DNA of 64,000 nucleotides from Brevundimonas sp. AJA228-03 (GCF_017795885.1 NZ_CP059297.1:1555001-1619000), one strand, 5' to 3'. Shown: positions 1 to 9,935, counted from the first letter of the stretch. The notes: generated by a model not told the origin, from the sequence alone. Program-made: numbers and translations.

Positions 1-548
1 GCACGCCCGAGGGCTTCTTCCGCCTGAAGGAAGGCACGGGTCTGGACCACTGCATCGCCCGCGGTCTGGCCTATGCCAACATCGCCGACCTGCTGTGGTG
101 GGAAACCTCCCACCCCGATCTGGAGGACGCCAAGCGGTTCGCCGAGGCGGTCCAGAAGCAGTATCCGGGCAAGCTGATGGCCTACAACTGCTCGCCGTCG
201 TTCAACTGGAAGGCCAAGCTGGACGATGCGACCATCGCCAAGTTCCAGCGCGAGCTGGGGGCCATGGGCTACAAGTTCCAGTTCGTGACCCTGGCGGGCT
301 TCCATGCCCTGAACAATTCGATGTTCGAGCTGGCGGACGGCTACCGCGACCGTGGCATGGCGGCCTATTCCGAGCTGCAGCAGCGCGAGTTTGCCAACGA
401 GGCCATCGGCTACACGGCGACCCGTCACCAGCGCGAGGTCGGCACCGGCTATTTCGACCAGGTCGCCACCGTCATTTCCAACGGGCAGTCCTCCACGACC
501 GCCATGAAGGAATCCACCGAAACCGCGCAGTTCGTCGCGGCCGAATAG
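1..548 (+). CDS. aceA: Isocitrate lyase, C-terminal part (5' end outside window)
   Basis: Isocitrate lyase cleaves isocitrate to glyoxylate and succinate, the first step of the glyoxylate shunt used for growth on acetate or fatty acids; it is cytosolic. The reading frame is open from base 3 and gives about 181 residues before the TAG stop. Recognisable family segments are WWETSHPD, the substrate-contacting YNCSPSFNW and the C-terminal [11 protein letters not shown] stretch. The signature with the catalytic Cys (KKCGH) lies upstream of the window, so only the C-terminal third is visible. A small gene follows 20 bases later. The identification is firm from these motifs; the start cannot be judged. 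Confidence 0.95.
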   Translation, partial: TPEGFFRLKEGTGLDHCIARGLAYANIADLLWWETSHPDLEDAKRFAEAVQKQYPGKLMAYNCSPSFNWKAKLDDATIAKFQRELGAMGYKFQFVTLAGFHALNNSMFELADGYRDRGMAAYSELQQREFANEAIGYTATRHQREVGTGYFDQVATVISNGQSSTTAMKESTETAQFVAAE

Positions 549-568
549 AAACACCAGGAGAGACACCC

Positions 569-778
569 ATGGACCCGATCAGCCGCCCCCAGGCCATCAT
601 CGACTTCTGCCTGGCCCCCCTGGATCTGGACCCCGGTTCGGAATCCGAAAAGGAAGTCCGCCGCCGTCTGGAGCACGTCATCAAGACCTTCCAGGCCAAG
701 GCCGCCATGCCGGTCGCCGTCGACTTCTCGCGGATGCCGTCACAGGTCATCAACGAAGCCGCCCACGGCTACGAATAG
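569..778 (+). CDS. Small hypothetical protein downstream of aceA
   Basis: A 69-residue protein beginning MDPISRPQAI, with a good ribosome-binding site (AGGAGAG) a few bases before the ATG. The frame continues upstream into aceA-antiparallel noise, but the Shine-Dalgarno fixes the start here. It lies 20 bases after aceA on the same strand and is probably co-transcribed. The protein is soluble and charged, with a likely helical middle (SEKEVRRRLEHVIKTF) and no signal peptide or membrane segment. I do not recognise a domain. The position suggests a link to acetate or glyoxylate metabolism, which is inference only. Confidence 0.7.
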   Translation: MDPISRPQAIIDFCLAPLDLDPGSESEKEVRRRLEHVIKTFQAKAAMPVAVDFSRMPSQVINEAAHGYE

Positions 779-784
779 GGCCTG

Positions 785-3070
785 TCAGGCGGCGAGGGCC
801 TGTCTCTCGCCGCCGAGCTCGCTGACCAGGGCGATCAGCTCGGCCGCATCGAAGGGCTTGGCCAGATGCCGGTCGGCGCCGGCCGCCTTGCCGGCCGCGA
901 TGTGGTCGGGCAGGGCGTTTGCCGTCAGCATGACGATCGGCGTACGGGGCGCCCCCTGCGTCGTTTCATGCAGCCGGATCTCGCGAACGGCCGTCAGCCC
1001 GTCCATGACCGGCATCTGCATGTCCATGAGGATCAGATCGAAGGGCTGGGCCCTGGTGGCGTCGAGGGCCTGCGCCCCGTCTTCGACCATGACCAGATCG
1101 ACCGGGGCCTGACCCAGAATCAGCTCCACCACCTTGCGGTTGGTCGGATGGTCGTCCGCGATCAGGACCCGCACGCGACGCGCGTCCGCGTCGACCGGGG
1201 ACACCGGCTCGATCGGCTGGATCACGGGGGCCGCGGCCGGGATATGGGGCAAGGTCAGGATGAACGCCGAGCCGCCCCCGGCCTCGCTTTCGCAGTCCAG
1301 CTGCCCTCCCATCATGTCCGCCAGCTGGCGGCAGATGGCCAGACCCAGGCCCGTGCCCCCGAACCGGCGGGTGATCGTGCCATCGGCCTGTTCGAACCGC
1401 GTGAACAGTCGCGCCTTGGCTTCCGCGTCGAAACCGACGCCGGTATCCTCGACGGTAAAGCGCAGGATCGCCGCACCGGTCCGGTCGTGTCCGGTCGAGG
1501 CCGTCAGGCTGACGAACCCCTGGGTGGTGAACTTGACCGCGTTCGACACCAGATTGGTCAGGACCTGTTTGAGCCGAACCACATCGCCGCGCACCCAGCC
1601 CGAGACGGCGGGGTCGATCTCGACAAAGAACTGCAACCCCTTTTCGGCGGCCGGGGCACCGTACAGGTGCGCAGCCTCATTGATCGCGCGTCTCAGGTCG
1701 AAGGGCTCGTCCGCGATCTCCAGCCGCCCGGACTCGACGCGGGCCAGGTCCAGGATGTCGCTCAGCAGGGTCTGAAGCGTGACTCCCGACGACTGGATCA
1801 GGTTCAGCATCTCGCGCTGGTCGTGGGTCAGATCCGTTCTGGCCAAGGCCTGTGTCAGGCCGATGACCCCGTTCAGGGGCGTGCGGATTTCATGGCTCAT
1901 ATTGGCCAGGAACTCGGACTTGGCCCGGTTCGCCGCCTCCGACGCATCGCGCGCCTCGGCCAGCGCCTGGGCGTCGCGTTTCAGATCGGTGATGTCGTTG
2001 ACCACGGTGACGATCCCGCCCTGGGCGGTCCTGCGATCCTGAACGCGTAGCCACCGGTCGCCGGATACCTTCTGTTCCAGGGTGTTGGACAGCCGCTGGC
2101 GCGCGGCAAGGCGCTCCTCGATCCACGCCTGCTCGCGGCCGACCGCTTCGGCGTACAGGCCCTGGTCGAGACCGACCTGCAGCATGTCGCGAAACCGGAC
2201 GCCGATCTTCAACGCCGAGTCCAGCTCGGCGTTGACCTCTGCATAGCGAGTATTCCAGATCACCAGCCGGTCCTGGGCATCGTAGAAGCCGAGGCCGTCC
2301 GGCATCGTGTCGATCGCCTCGCGCAGCTGACTCAGTGAGCTGCTTCGGCCCCAGAGGCTCATCAAGGTGACCAGCGCGGCCATGGTGATCACGAGCGTCG
2401 CTCCCCCGACGACCCAGGCCAGCATGCCTGTCTGGTCGATCGCCGAGGCCGGAACGCCCTCGCTCGGATCGGGCACGATGGTCAGGCCCGCCATGCCGCC
2501 GAAATGCAGGACGAAGACGCTGGTGAAGGCGAACGCGGTATGGACCGGTATCCGCCACCAGCCGTCACGAGGTTTCCAGATCGCGCTGCACAGGGCGATG
2601 AGCACGCTCAGCGTCACCGCTGCCGCCACCGTCGTGGCGTCCCAGACCGCGACGCCTCCGTCGATGCGAAGGGCGGCCATGCCGGTGAAATGCATCGCGG
2701 CGACGCTGCAGGCCCCCAGGGCGGCCACCAGGGCGCGGGTCAACCGTGAATCGCTGCTCAGGGTCAGTGCGATGCCCAGGGCCATGCCGACCATGACGAT
2801 GGCCAGTGACAGCAGCATTTCCCCTGTGTCGTAATGCAGGGTCTCGGCCGACCGATAGCCCAGCATGCCCAGGAAATGTGTCGCCCAGACCGTCAGCCCG
2901 CCGACCACGCCTGCCAGCGCGCCGTAGGCAACCCGATCCCGCTGCGACGAGCGGCGGGCCATGTCGACCAGGGTGATGCAGGTCGCCAGTCCGGTGAGAC
3001 AAACGGAGGCCGCCAGCAGCGTCAGCCGCCCGTCATGCATCACCGTCAGACAGTTCACGATCCAGGGCAA
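785..3070 (-). CDS. MHYT-domain hybrid sensor histidine kinase with receiver domain
   Basis: A 761-residue inner-membrane hybrid kinase. Residues about 10-225 form a seven-helix MHYT sensor with the repeated metal-binding motifs ATHFLGM, AMHFTGM and VLHFGGM, a family proposed to sense O2, CO or NO through copper. A PAS-like region follows at about 250-360, then a HisKA domain with phospho-acceptor His393 in NMSHEIRTPLNG, a HATPase_c domain with GTGLGLAICRQL, and a C-terminal receiver with phospho-acceptor Asp683 in LILMDMQMP. No partner regulator or HPt gene is adjacent, so output probably passes through a remote phosphotransferase. It is divergent from phoR with about 100 bases between. The start could also be the Met at 3040; the domain calls do not depend on it. 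Confidence 0.9.
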   Translation of the reverse strand: MPWIVNCLTVMHDGRLTLLAASVCLTGLATCITLVDMARRSSQRDRVAYGALAGVVGGLTVWATHFLGMLGYRSAETLHYDTGEMLLSLAIVMVGMALGIALTLSSDSRLTRALVAALGACSVAAMHFTGMAALRIDGGVAVWDATTVAAAVTLSVLIALCSAIWKPRDGWWRIPVHTAFAFTSVFVLHFGGMAGLTIVPDPSEGVPASAIDQTGMLAWVVGGATLVITMAALVTLMSLWGRSSSLSQLREAIDTMPDGLGFYDAQDRLVIWNTRYAEVNAELDSALKIGVRFRDMLQVGLDQGLYAEAVGREQAWIEERLAARQRLSNTLEQKVSGDRWLRVQDRRTAQGGIVTVVNDITDLKRDAQALAEARDASEAANRAKSEFLANMSHEIRTPLNGVIGLTQALARTDLTHDQREMLNLIQSSGVTLQTLLSDILDLARVESGRLEIADEPFDLRRAINEAAHLYGAPAAEKGLQFFVEIDPAVSGWVRGDVVRLKQVLTNLVSNAVKFTTQGFVSLTASTGHDRTGAAILRFTVEDTGVGFDAEAKARLFTRFEQADGTITRRFGGTGLGLAICRQLADMMGGQLDCESEAGGGSAFILTLPHIPAAAPVIQPIEPVSPVDADARRVRVLIADDHPTNRKVVELILGQAPVDLVMVEDGAQALDATRAQPFDLILMDMQMPVMDGLTAVREIRLHETTQGAPRTPIVMLTANALPDHIAAGKAAGADRHLAKPFDAAELIALVSELGGERQALAA

Positions 3071-3150
3071 AAGCGCATCTTCTCCACTCAGAAGATAGGC
3101 ATGACCACAATAGGTAAAAAAACGGGTCGGTTTCCGGCGAATCCCTGTTT

Positions 3151-3172
3151 CGATGACGAGGGTTCGTCATCG
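3151..3172. promoter_or_regulatory. Perfect 9-bp inverted repeat between the hybrid kinase and phoR
   Basis: The arms CGATGACGA and TCGTCATCG are separated by GGGT. The site lies in the roughly 100-base divergent region, and its right arm touches the most upstream possible GTG start of phoR (3172). It has no following T-run, so an operator or an RNA hairpin in the phoR leader is likelier than a terminator. Its location on the first possible start codon is a reason to consider a downstream phoR start. Confidence 0.4.
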
Positions 3173-4629
3173 TGCCGTATCCGGATGATGCTAGGCAGGC
3201 TCGTCGGTCCGTGACGGCCGACGACCTTTGGAGCGCTTTGCCGTCCATGCCGTTCGATGATCCCTCATTCCCGGTCGCCCCCCCGGCGTCTTCGCGCCTG
3301 TGGACGTCGGGCACGACCGGCGGGGTCGCGGTGGTGGTGATGCTGGTGATCGCCGCAGCCCGCCCGGACATTGCGGCCTGGCTGGTGGGGGGCGCGTCCA
3401 TCGTCGCCCTGGTGACCTGGCTCGGCAGTCGGAATCCTCAGACGGCGGGGCAAACTTCCGTCGCCGACACGCCGACCTCGGTCGGCCGTGTCGAGGATGG
3501 GCGGCTTCTGGACGCCGTGTTCGAGGCCCTGGACGATCCTGTACTGATCATCAGCGGGGGTGAGGCCGACGACATTGCGGGGCGTCGCATCGTGCTGGCC
3601 AACAGCGCGGCGCGTGACCTGCTCCGGGTGCCACGCGAGGGGATGCTGCTGGTCTCGGCGATGCGGGATCCCAATGTTCTGGAAGCCATCGACGAGGCTC
3701 TGTTCGGAGGCATCAGCCGCACCATCGACTATGCCGCCGGAGGGTCACGTACGCGCCACTGGAAGGCCTGGGTGCGTCCATTGCCGTCGCCGGACGGTTC
3801 GCCGCTGGCCCTGCTGGGGTTGCGCGACGAAACCGATGTGCGTCGCATGGAGCTGATGCGGGTCGATTTCCTGGCCAACGCCAGCCATGAGCTGCGCACG
3901 CCGCTGGCCTCGCTCAGTGGCTTCATCGAAACCCTGAAGGGGCATGCCCGCGAGGATCCCGCCGCGCGGGACCGGTTCCTGGACATCATGGCCGCCCAGG
4001 CCGAACGCATGAGCCGGCTGGTGGCCGACCTGCTGTCGCTCAGCCGGATCGAGCTGAACGAACACATCCCGCCCTCCGGCCGGGTCGATCTTGGCGCTGC
4101 CGCCGCCGACGTGGCGGATGCCCTGAGCGTCCTGTCGGAGGACAAGGGCGTCGCCATCCATCTGGTCGCCGCCGACGAGGCCCGCATCACCGGTGATCGG
4201 GACGAAATCCTTCAGGTGATCCAGAATCTGACGGACAATGCGATCAAATATTCCACGACCGGGTCGATCGTCGAGATTGGCCTGGAGCCCGATCTGGACG
4301 CGGAGCGCGTCACGGCGTCGCGGATGCCGGGGGCGACCCGGTTGTCGCTGCTGACCCCGGATCGCGAGGTCGGCGTCCGCTATGCGGCCATTTCCGTGCG
4401 AGATCACGGGCCCGGCATGGCGCGCGAGCATTTGCCGCGTCTGACGGAGCGGTTCTATCGCGTCGAGGGTCAGAAGAGCGGCGAACGGGCGGGAACGGGT
4501 CTGGGCCTCGCCATCGTCAAACATATCGTCAATCGCCACCGGGGCGGGTTGATCGTCGAAAGCGCGCCGGGCGAGGGCGCGCTGTTCACCGCCTATTTCC
4601 CGTTGCTGCTTGAAAGACGGGCGTCCTGA
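3172..4629 (+). CDS. phoR: Phosphate regulon sensor histidine kinase PhoR
   Basis: PhoR autophosphorylates under phosphate starvation and phosphorylates PhoB; when phosphate is plentiful, PstSCAB-PhoU signalling switches it to phosphatase. The protein has two closely spaced N-terminal membrane helices (about residues 47-85), a PAS-like domain (about 108-225), a HisKA domain with His239 in NASHELRTPL, and a HATPase_c domain ending with RAGTGLGLAIVKHIVNRH. It is the first gene of phoR-pstC-pstA-pstB-phoU-phoB, the order known in Caulobacter. The start is uncertain: GTG 3172 (used here), GTG 3211 and ATG 3247 all precede the first membrane helix, and none has a strong ribosome-binding site at good spacing. 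Confidence 0.9.
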   Translation: MPYPDDARQARRSVTADDLWSALPSMPFDDPSFPVAPPASSRLWTSGTTGGVAVVVMLVIAAARPDIAAWLVGGASIVALVTWLGSRNPQTAGQTSVADTPTSVGRVEDGRLLDAVFEALDDPVLIISGGEADDIAGRRIVLANSAARDLLRVPREGMLLVSAMRDPNVLEAIDEALFGGISRTIDYAAGGSRTRHWKAWVRPLPSPDGSPLALLGLRDETDVRRMELMRVDFLANASHELRTPLASLSGFIETLKGHAREDPAARDRFLDIMAAQAERMSRLVADLLSLSRIELNEHIPPSGRVDLGAAAADVADALSVLSEDKGVAIHLVAADEARITGDRDEILQVIQNLTDNAIKYSTTGSIVEIGLEPDLDAERVTASRMPGATRLSLLTPDREVGVRYAAISVRDHGPGMAREHLPRLTERFYRVEGQKSGERAGTGLGLAIVKHIVNRHRGGLIVESAPGEGALFTAYFPLLLERRAS

Positions 4630-4656
4630 AGCCGTCCGGCCAACGTCGTTGCAGAA

Positions 4657-4674
4657 CTGTCATCCAGTCGTCGT
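4657..4674 (+). promoter_or_regulatory. Candidate Pho box upstream of pstC
   Basis: CTGTCAT-CCAG-TCGTCGT: the first heptamer is identical to the classical Pho-box repeat CTGTCAT, and the second, eleven bases on, matches it at four of seven positions. It lies 28 bases after the phoR stop and 91 bases before the pstC start, where a PhoB-dependent promoter for pstCAB-phoU-phoB would be expected. I see no clear -10 element. Confidence 0.5.
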
Positions 4675-4764
4675 AATCCGCTGACCATCCGCGGGCAGGT
4701 TCCGCGCCGACACCCGCCGATCCTCGGCGCGGTCTGATTCTGGCGCGTACGGGTCCAGAATGCG

Positions 4765-6222
4765 GTGTTCTGGGGCGTGATGATCTGGTTCTTCCTTCCC
4801 GTGCTGGCTGTGATGGCGGCCCTGGCCTATGGCCTCGGGCGCAGTCGTGCCCAGCGCCTGGCCCGCGATGTGCCCAAGGGTCAGAGCCCCCATTCGCGGC
4901 CTCAGCAGCACGGCTATTACGCCCTGATCTGGGTCGCGGTGCCGGCGCTGGTCGTGGTGATCGCGGCCGGCGTCTTCTCGGGGACCATCGAACACACTCT
5001 GATCGCAGCCGGATCGCCCGAAGCGGTGAGCGCGCTCGAGCCTTTCCGCCGCGAAGCGTTCATGAACGACGCCCGCGTCGTGGGCGAGGGCGGACGCGCG
5101 CTCCAGGCCTGGCCCGGTGACCTGGGTCAGGCGCTGGTGACCGAAGCCGCCCGTGCCGGCCGCATCCACGACACGCTGGTCTGGGGCGCCGTCGCCGCCG
5201 CGATCCTGGCTGCGATCATGGGTGGCCTGTTCGCCTACAGCCAGATCAAGCCCGGCTTGCGGGCCCGGAACCGGGTCGAAGGCTGGATCGCCGGCGTGCT
5301 GTTCGCCTGTTCGGCCGTAGCGATCCTGACGACCGTCGGCATCGTCTTCTCCCTGCTGTGGGACAGCCTTCGCTTCTTCCAGGCCGTGCCGGTCACCGAC
5401 TTCCTGTTCGGCACCCAGTGGAGCCCGCAGATCGCGATCCGCGCCGATCAGGTGGGATCGTCCGGTGCCTTTGGTGCCGTTCCCCTGTTCGCGGGAACCT
5501 TCCTGATCATGCTGATCGCCATGGTCGTGGCCGCGCCCGTCGGCCTGTTCTCGGCCATCTATCTGTCGGAATACGCCAGCAGCCTGTCGCGCGGGATCGC
5601 CAAACCGCTGCTGGAAATCCTGGCCGGGGTCCCGACCGTGGTCTACGGCTTCTTCGCCGCCCTGACGGTGGGGCCGGCATTCCGCCAGTTTTTCAACGGC
5701 ATCGGAGCGCTGCTGGTGGGCGGCCCGCTGGACGGGATCGGTCAGTATCTGCTGCTGGTCCAGAACCAGATGGCGCTGGTGGCCGGGGCCGTCATGGGCA
5801 TCATGCTGATCCCGTTCGTGTCTTCCCTGTCCGACGACATCATCAACGCCGTGCCCCAGTCCCTGCGCGACGGTTCCTATGCGATGGGCGCGACCAAGTC
5901 CGAGACGGTCAAGCGCGTGCTGCTGCCCGCCGCCCTGCCGGGCATCGCGGGGGCGCTGCTGCTGGCCATGTCGCGGGCGATCGGCGAGACGATGATCGTG
6001 GCCATGGCGGCGGGTCTGGCGGCCAGGCTGACGCTGAACCCGCTGGACACGGTGACCACGGTGACCGTCCAGATCGTCACCCTGCTGACCGGCGACCAGG
6101 AGTTCGACAGTCCCAAGACGCTCGCCGCCTTCGGCCTGGGCCTGACCCTGTTCCTGGTCACCCTGGTCCTCAACATCGTCGCCCAGCGCATCGTCCAGAC
6201 CTATCGGGAACAGTATGACTGA
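4765..6222 (+). CDS. pstC: Phosphate ABC transporter permease PstC
   Basis: One of the two permease subunits of the high-affinity phosphate importer PstSCAB. The protein has about 485 residues, longer than the roughly 320 of E. coli PstC, because an N-terminal extension of about 200 residues adds extra membrane helices and a periplasmic loop; such long PstC proteins occur in alphaproteobacteria. The core contains the EAA-type loop DGSYAMGATKSETVKRVLLP that docks on PstB. The start is ambiguous: GTG 4765 (used), GTG 4777 and ATG 4780 are all in frame within 15 bases. It overlaps pstA by 8 bases, indicating translational coupling. PstS is not encoded in the window. Confidence 0.93.
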   Translation: MFWGVMIWFFLPVLAVMAALAYGLGRSRAQRLARDVPKGQSPHSRPQQHGYYALIWVAVPALVVVIAAGVFSGTIEHTLIAAGSPEAVSALEPFRREAFMNDARVVGEGGRALQAWPGDLGQALVTEAARAGRIHDTLVWGAVAAAILAAIMGGLFAYSQIKPGLRARNRVEGWIAGVLFACSAVAILTTVGIVFSLLWDSLRFFQAVPVTDFLFGTQWSPQIAIRADQVGSSGAFGAVPLFAGTFLIMLIAMVVAAPVGLFSAIYLSEYASSLSRGIAKPLLEILAGVPTVVYGFFAALTVGPAFRQFFNGIGALLVGGPLDGIGQYLLLVQNQMALVAGAVMGIMLIPFVSSLSDDIINAVPQSLRDGSYAMGATKSETVKRVLLPAALPGIAGALLLAMSRAIGETMIVAMAAGLAARLTLNPLDTVTTVTVQIVTLLTGDQEFDSPKTLAAFGLGLTLFLVTLVLNIVAQRIVQTYREQYD

Positions 6223-7510
6223 GGTCACATCAGACGTTCTGGCCGGAGACGCCCGCGACAGCCTGCTGAAACGGGGCCTGAAGGCGCGCTATGCCCGCGA
6301 GAGCCGGTTCAGGCTGTATGGCTTGCTGGCCATCGGTGTTGCGATCGGCTTCCTGATGCTGCTGCTGGGCCGCATCGTCGAGCAGGGCCACACGGCCTTC
6401 TACGCCAACCAGATCACCGTGCCGGTCTATATGGACCCCGCCCGCATCGACCGCGCCTATCCGCAGGGCACCAATTTCCAGCAGATGGTCGCCCAGCAGT
6501 CGCTGGCCAGGCTGGGCGTCACCGATGACGAGCGCGGCTCGAAGGCAACGGCCTACCGTGCCCTGCTGTCTTCGGAACTGAAGTTCCGTGCCGCCGCCAT
6601 GATCCGCCAGAACCCGGCCCTGATCGGCCAGACGGTCACCGTCACCGCGCCCGTCTCGGACGAGGCGGACCTGTATTACAAGGGTGAGGTCACCCGCGAG
6701 ACGCCCGCCGACCAGCGCAAGGTCTCCGACGAACAGATGGCCTGGCTGGACGGGCTGAAACGCGACGGCGCGGTCTCGACGACCTTCAACACCCTGCTGT
6801 TCACCAACGGCGACTCGACCGAGCCGGAGCTGGCCGGGGTTCTGGGTGCCGTCGTGGGGTCGGCGCTGATGCTGATGGTCACCGCAGGCCTGGCCATCCC
6901 GCTGGGCGTCGGGGCGGCGGTCTATCTGGAGGAGTTTTCCAGGAAGGGCCGGATCACCGATCTGATCGAGGTCAATATCAACAATCTCGCGGCGGTGCCG
7001 TCGATCGTCTACGGCCTGCTGGGGGTGGCGCTGTTCATCAACTGGGCGCATCTGCCCAGGTCCTCTCCGCTGGTGGGCGGCCTGGTGCTGGCCCTGATGG
7101 CTCTGCCGACCATTATCATCGCCACCCGATCGGCCCTGAAGGCGGTGCCACCCTCGATCCGCGAGGCGGCCCTGGCCATGGGGGCCAGCCGGACCCAGAC
7201 CGTGTTCCACCACGTCCTGCCGCTCGCCATGCCCGGCGTCCTGACGGGCACCATCATTTCCATGGCCCATGCGCTCGGCGAGACCGCGCCGCTGCTGCTG
7301 ATCGGCATGGTCAGCTTCGTGCCGGGCATTCCCGATTCGGTGACGGCGCCGGCCGGAGCTTTGCCGTCGCTGGTCTATATCTGGGAAAACGCGTCCGAGC
7401 GCGCCTTCCATGAACGGACGGCTGCGGCCATCCTGGTCCTCCTCGCCTTCATGATCGTCATGAACGCCGCCGCGATCCTTCTGCGCCGGCGCTTTGAACG
7501 CCGGTGGTAA
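6215..7510 (+). CDS. pstA: Phosphate ABC transporter permease PstA
   Basis: Second permease subunit of PstSCAB, 431 residues. An N-terminal membrane helix (about 33-55) and a periplasmic domain of about 170 residues (DUF3333-type extension, typical of alphaproteobacterial PstA) precede the canonical permease region with the EAA loop [20 protein letters not shown]. The start overlaps the end of pstC by 8 bases. The gene stops five bases before the preferred pstB ATG. The family assignment is clear from the paired permease arrangement and the loop motif. Confidence 0.93.
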   Translation: MTEVTSDVLAGDARDSLLKRGLKARYARESRFRLYGLLAIGVAIGFLMLLLGRIVEQGHTAFYANQITVPVYMDPARIDRAYPQGTNFQQMVAQQSLARLGVTDDERGSKATAYRALLSSELKFRAAAMIRQNPALIGQTVTVTAPVSDEADLYYKGEVTRETPADQRKVSDEQMAWLDGLKRDGAVSTTFNTLLFTNGDSTEPELAGVLGAVVGSALMLMVTAGLAIPLGVGAAVYLEEFSRKGRITDLIEVNINNLAAVPSIVYGLLGVALFINWAHLPRSSPLVGGLVLALMALPTIIIATRSALKAVPPSIREAALAMGASRTQTVFHHVLPLAMPGVLTGTIISMAHALGETAPLLLIGMVSFVPGIPDSVTAPAGALPSLVYIWENASERAFHERTAAAILVLLAFMIVMNAAAILLRRRFERRW

Positions 7511-7514
7511 GTCA

Positions 7515-8483
7515 ATGAAATTCCCTTTCTTCCGCGCGCCTGACGGCCGTGAGGGTGGTCCTGCCGATCCGGCCGACGTGCCGATGGCGGAGGAGCAGAT
7601 TCTGCCTGCGGCAGAGGCCCCGGCGGACAGCGCACACGACGAATCCGGTGGGACGCCGGGGGCGGACACGGCGGGTGCCCCGGCCGGACGGGTGCCGTCG
7701 GTGAAGTCGCCCGCCGCGCCCGCCGGGCCGATCAAGATCGCCGCGCGCGACGTGTCTGTCTTTTACGGCGAGAAACAGGCCCTGTTCGACGTCAGCCTGG
7801 ATATCCCCGACAAGACCGTGACCGCCTTCATCGGCCCCTCCGGCTGTGGCAAGTCGACGTTCCTGCGCTGCATCAACCGGATGAACGACACGATCCAGGG
7901 CGCCAGGGTCAGCGGCAGGATCCTGATGGACGAACAGGACATCAACGCCAGATCGGTCGATCCTGTCCTGCTGAGGGCCCAGGTCGGCATGGTGTTCCAG
8001 AAGCCGAATCCCTTCCCCAAGACGATCTATGAAAACGTCGCCTATGGCCCGCGCATTCACGGCCTGACCTCGTCGAAGGCCGAGATGGACGCCATCGTCG
8101 AGAGCGCGCTCAAAAAGGCCGGTCTGTGGGACGAGGTCGCCGATCGCCTGCACTCGGCCGGCACGGGCCTTTCGGGTGGCCAGCAGCAGCGCCTGGTCAT
8201 CGCCCGCGCCATCGCCGTGCGGCCCGAAGTGATCCTGATGGACGAGCCCTGCTCGGCCCTGGATCCGATCGCGACGGCCAAGATCGAGGAACTGATCGAC
8301 GAACTGCGCGAGCAGTACTGTATCGTCATCGTCACCCATTCGATGGCCCAGGCCGCGCGAGTGTCGCAGCGCACCGCCTTCTTCCACCTCGGCCGACTGG
8401 TCGAGCACGGCAATACCGAGGAAATCTTCACCAATCCCCGCGAACGGCGCACGCTGGACTACATCACGGGACGCTTCGGTTGA
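7515..8483 (+). CDS. pstB: Phosphate ABC transporter ATP-binding protein PstB
   Basis: The ATPase that powers phosphate import. Walker [10 protein letters not shown] (about residues 106-114), signature LSGGQQQRL and Walker B VILMDEP are all present, as is the Pst-specific region around the Q-loop, [18 protein letters not shown]. The protein has 322 residues, against about 260 usual. The first 70 or so are an Ala/Pro/Asp-rich, low-complexity extension before the conserved [18 protein letters not shown]. The ATG at 7515 follows GGTGGTAA at the end of pstA; an in-frame ATG at 7494 inside pstA is also possible. The stop overlaps the phoU TTG start (TTGA). Confidence 0.93.
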   Translation: MKFPFFRAPDGREGGPADPADVPMAEEQILPAAEAPADSAHDESGGTPGADTAGAPAGRVPSVKSPAAPAGPIKIAARDVSVFYGEKQALFDVSLDIPDKTVTAFIGPSGCGKSTFLRCINRMNDTIQGARVSGRILMDEQDINARSVDPVLLRAQVGMVFQKPNPFPKTIYENVAYGPRIHGLTSSKAEMDAIVESALKKAGLWDEVADRLHSAGTGLSGGQQQRLVIARAIAVRPEVILMDEPCSALDPIATAKIEELIDELREQYCIVIVTHSMAQAARVSQRTAFFHLGRLVEHGNTEEIFTNPRERRTLDYITGRFG

Positions 8484-9217
8484 ACCAGCATACGGTCAAG
8501 GCCTACGGCGACGAACTGAACCAGCTGACGGCGGAGGTCGCCCGCATGGGCGGCCTGGCGGAGGCCCAGGTCGCAGATGCCGTCGAGTCCGTGGCCCGCC
8601 GCGACATCGCCCTGGCCCGCGCCGTGGTGGAGCGCGACGTCAAGCTGGACGCCATGCACCGCGATATCGAGAAAAAGGCCATCCGCCTGATCGCCTTGCG
8701 CCAGCCGGTGGCCTCGGACCTGCGCAAGACCCTGTCGGCCATGAAGCTTTCGACGGACCTGGAACGCACCGGCGACCTGGCCAAGAACATCGCCAAGCGG
8801 GCGCTGAGCCTGGCCGAGACCGAGCCGATGCAGCCCCTGACCCGCTCGATCGAGCGGATGGGCAAGCTGGTATCGCTGCGGCTGCGCGACGTCCTCGACG
8901 CCTATACCGCCTCGGAGATCGACCGGGCCATGGCCGTCTGGGCCTCGGACGACGAGGTCGACGAGCATTACAACGCCCTGTTCCGCGAACTGCTGACCTA
9001 TATGATGGGCGATCCGCGAACAATCGGTGCCTGCACCCATCTGTTGTTCATGGCCAAGAACCTGGAACGGATCGGGGACCATGCGACGAACATCGCCGAG
9101 GTCATCCACTACGAGATCACCGGCGACGAGATGACCGGAGAACGGCCCCGCTGGACGCCGTCGCCCGGTGACTGGGACGCCGATACCGGCCACCTGCCGA
9201 CGCCGCCGACACACTGA
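8480..9217 (+). CDS. phoU: Phosphate signalling regulator PhoU
   Basis: PhoU links the transporter state to PhoR and represses the Pho regulon when phosphate is plentiful. The 245-residue protein starts at TTG 8480, which overlaps the pstB stop as TTGA, and reads [15 protein letters not shown], the typical PhoU N-terminus. Two PhoU helical repeats are visible, each with an acidic metal-binding face ([31 protein letters not shown]). The C-terminus has a short non-conserved tail. The next gene, phoB, begins 13 bases later behind a GGAGAG ribosome-binding site. Confidence 0.95.
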   Translation: MNQHTVKAYGDELNQLTAEVARMGGLAEAQVADAVESVARRDIALARAVVERDVKLDAMHRDIEKKAIRLIALRQPVASDLRKTLSAMKLSTDLERTGDLAKNIAKRALSLAETEPMQPLTRSIERMGKLVSLRLRDVLDAYTASEIDRAMAVWASDDEVDEHYNALFRELLTYMMGDPRTIGACTHLLFMAKNLERIGDHATNIAEVIHYEITGDEMTGERPRWTPSPGDWDADTGHLPTPPTH

Positions 9218-9230
9218 CGGAGAGACCTGA

Positions 9231-9920
9231 GTGCAGCCCTATATCCTGGTGATGGAAGACGAGGACGCCCTGGCGACCCTGCTTCAGTACAATCTCGAAA
9301 AGGAGGGCTATGACGTCGTCGTCGCCGCCGATGGCGAGGAGGGTCTGGTCCAGATCGACGAGCGCCAGCCGGACCTGGTGCTGCTGGACTGGATGCTGCC
9401 CAAGGTGTCCGGCATCGAGGTCTGCCGTCGTCTGCGGGGCCGCCCCGAGACACGCAACCTGCCGGTCATCATGCTGACCGCGCGGGGCGAGGAATCGGAT
9501 CGGGTGCGCGGGCTGGATACCGGTGCCGACGACTATCTGACCAAGCCCTTCTCCATGACCGAGCTGATCGCCCGCATCCGGGCCGTCCTGCGCCGCATCC
9601 GCCCCGGTCTGGCCGATGACCGGGTGGGTCACGGCGACATCGTCATCGACCGCGTCGCCCACCGGGTGAAACGCTCCGGCAAGGAGGTCCATCTGGGCCC
9701 GACCGAGTTCCGCCTGCTGGACCACTTCATGCGCCACCCGGGCCGGGTCTTCAGTCGCGAACAGCTGCTGGACGCCGTCTGGGGCAGTGACGTCTATGTC
9801 GAGGCCCGCACCGTCGACGTCCACGTCGGCCGCCTGCGCAAGGCCCTGAACGTCGAGGAAAGCGCCAACCCGATCCGGACGGTGCGCTCGGCGGGCTATT
9901 CGCTGGATCTGGAAGGGTAG
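9231..9920 (+). CDS. phoB: Phosphate regulon response regulator PhoB
   Basis: An OmpR/PhoB-class regulator of 229 residues starting at GTG 9231, with GGAGAG seven bases upstream. The receiver domain has the acidic pocket E9/D10 and phospho-acceptor Asp53 in VLLDWMLPK, plus the switch Lys in YLTKPFS. The winged-helix DNA-binding domain occupies about 130-225 (GPTEFRLLDHFMRHPGRVFSR, ending TVRSAGYSLD). It closes the Pho operon. Its expected targets include the candidate Pho box before pstC. Confidence 0.96.
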   Translation: MQPYILVMEDEDALATLLQYNLEKEGYDVVVAADGEEGLVQIDERQPDLVLLDWMLPKVSGIEVCRRLRGRPETRNLPVIMLTARGEESDRVRGLDTGADDYLTKPFSMTELIARIRAVLRRIRPGLADDRVGHGDIVIDRVAHRVKRSGKEVHLGPTEFRLLDHFMRHPGRVFSREQLLDAVWGSDVYVEARTVDVHVGRLRKALNVEESANPIRTVRSAGYSLDLEG

Positions 9921-9935
9921 GCTCGAAAGGCACCC

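Noticed and set aside
4660-7735. Two long open frames (over 500 codons) antisense to pstC and pstA
   Set aside because: They are rich in Arg, Gly, His, Asp and Gln with no domains, lie exactly opposite conserved genes, and reflect the GC-rich third-position bias.
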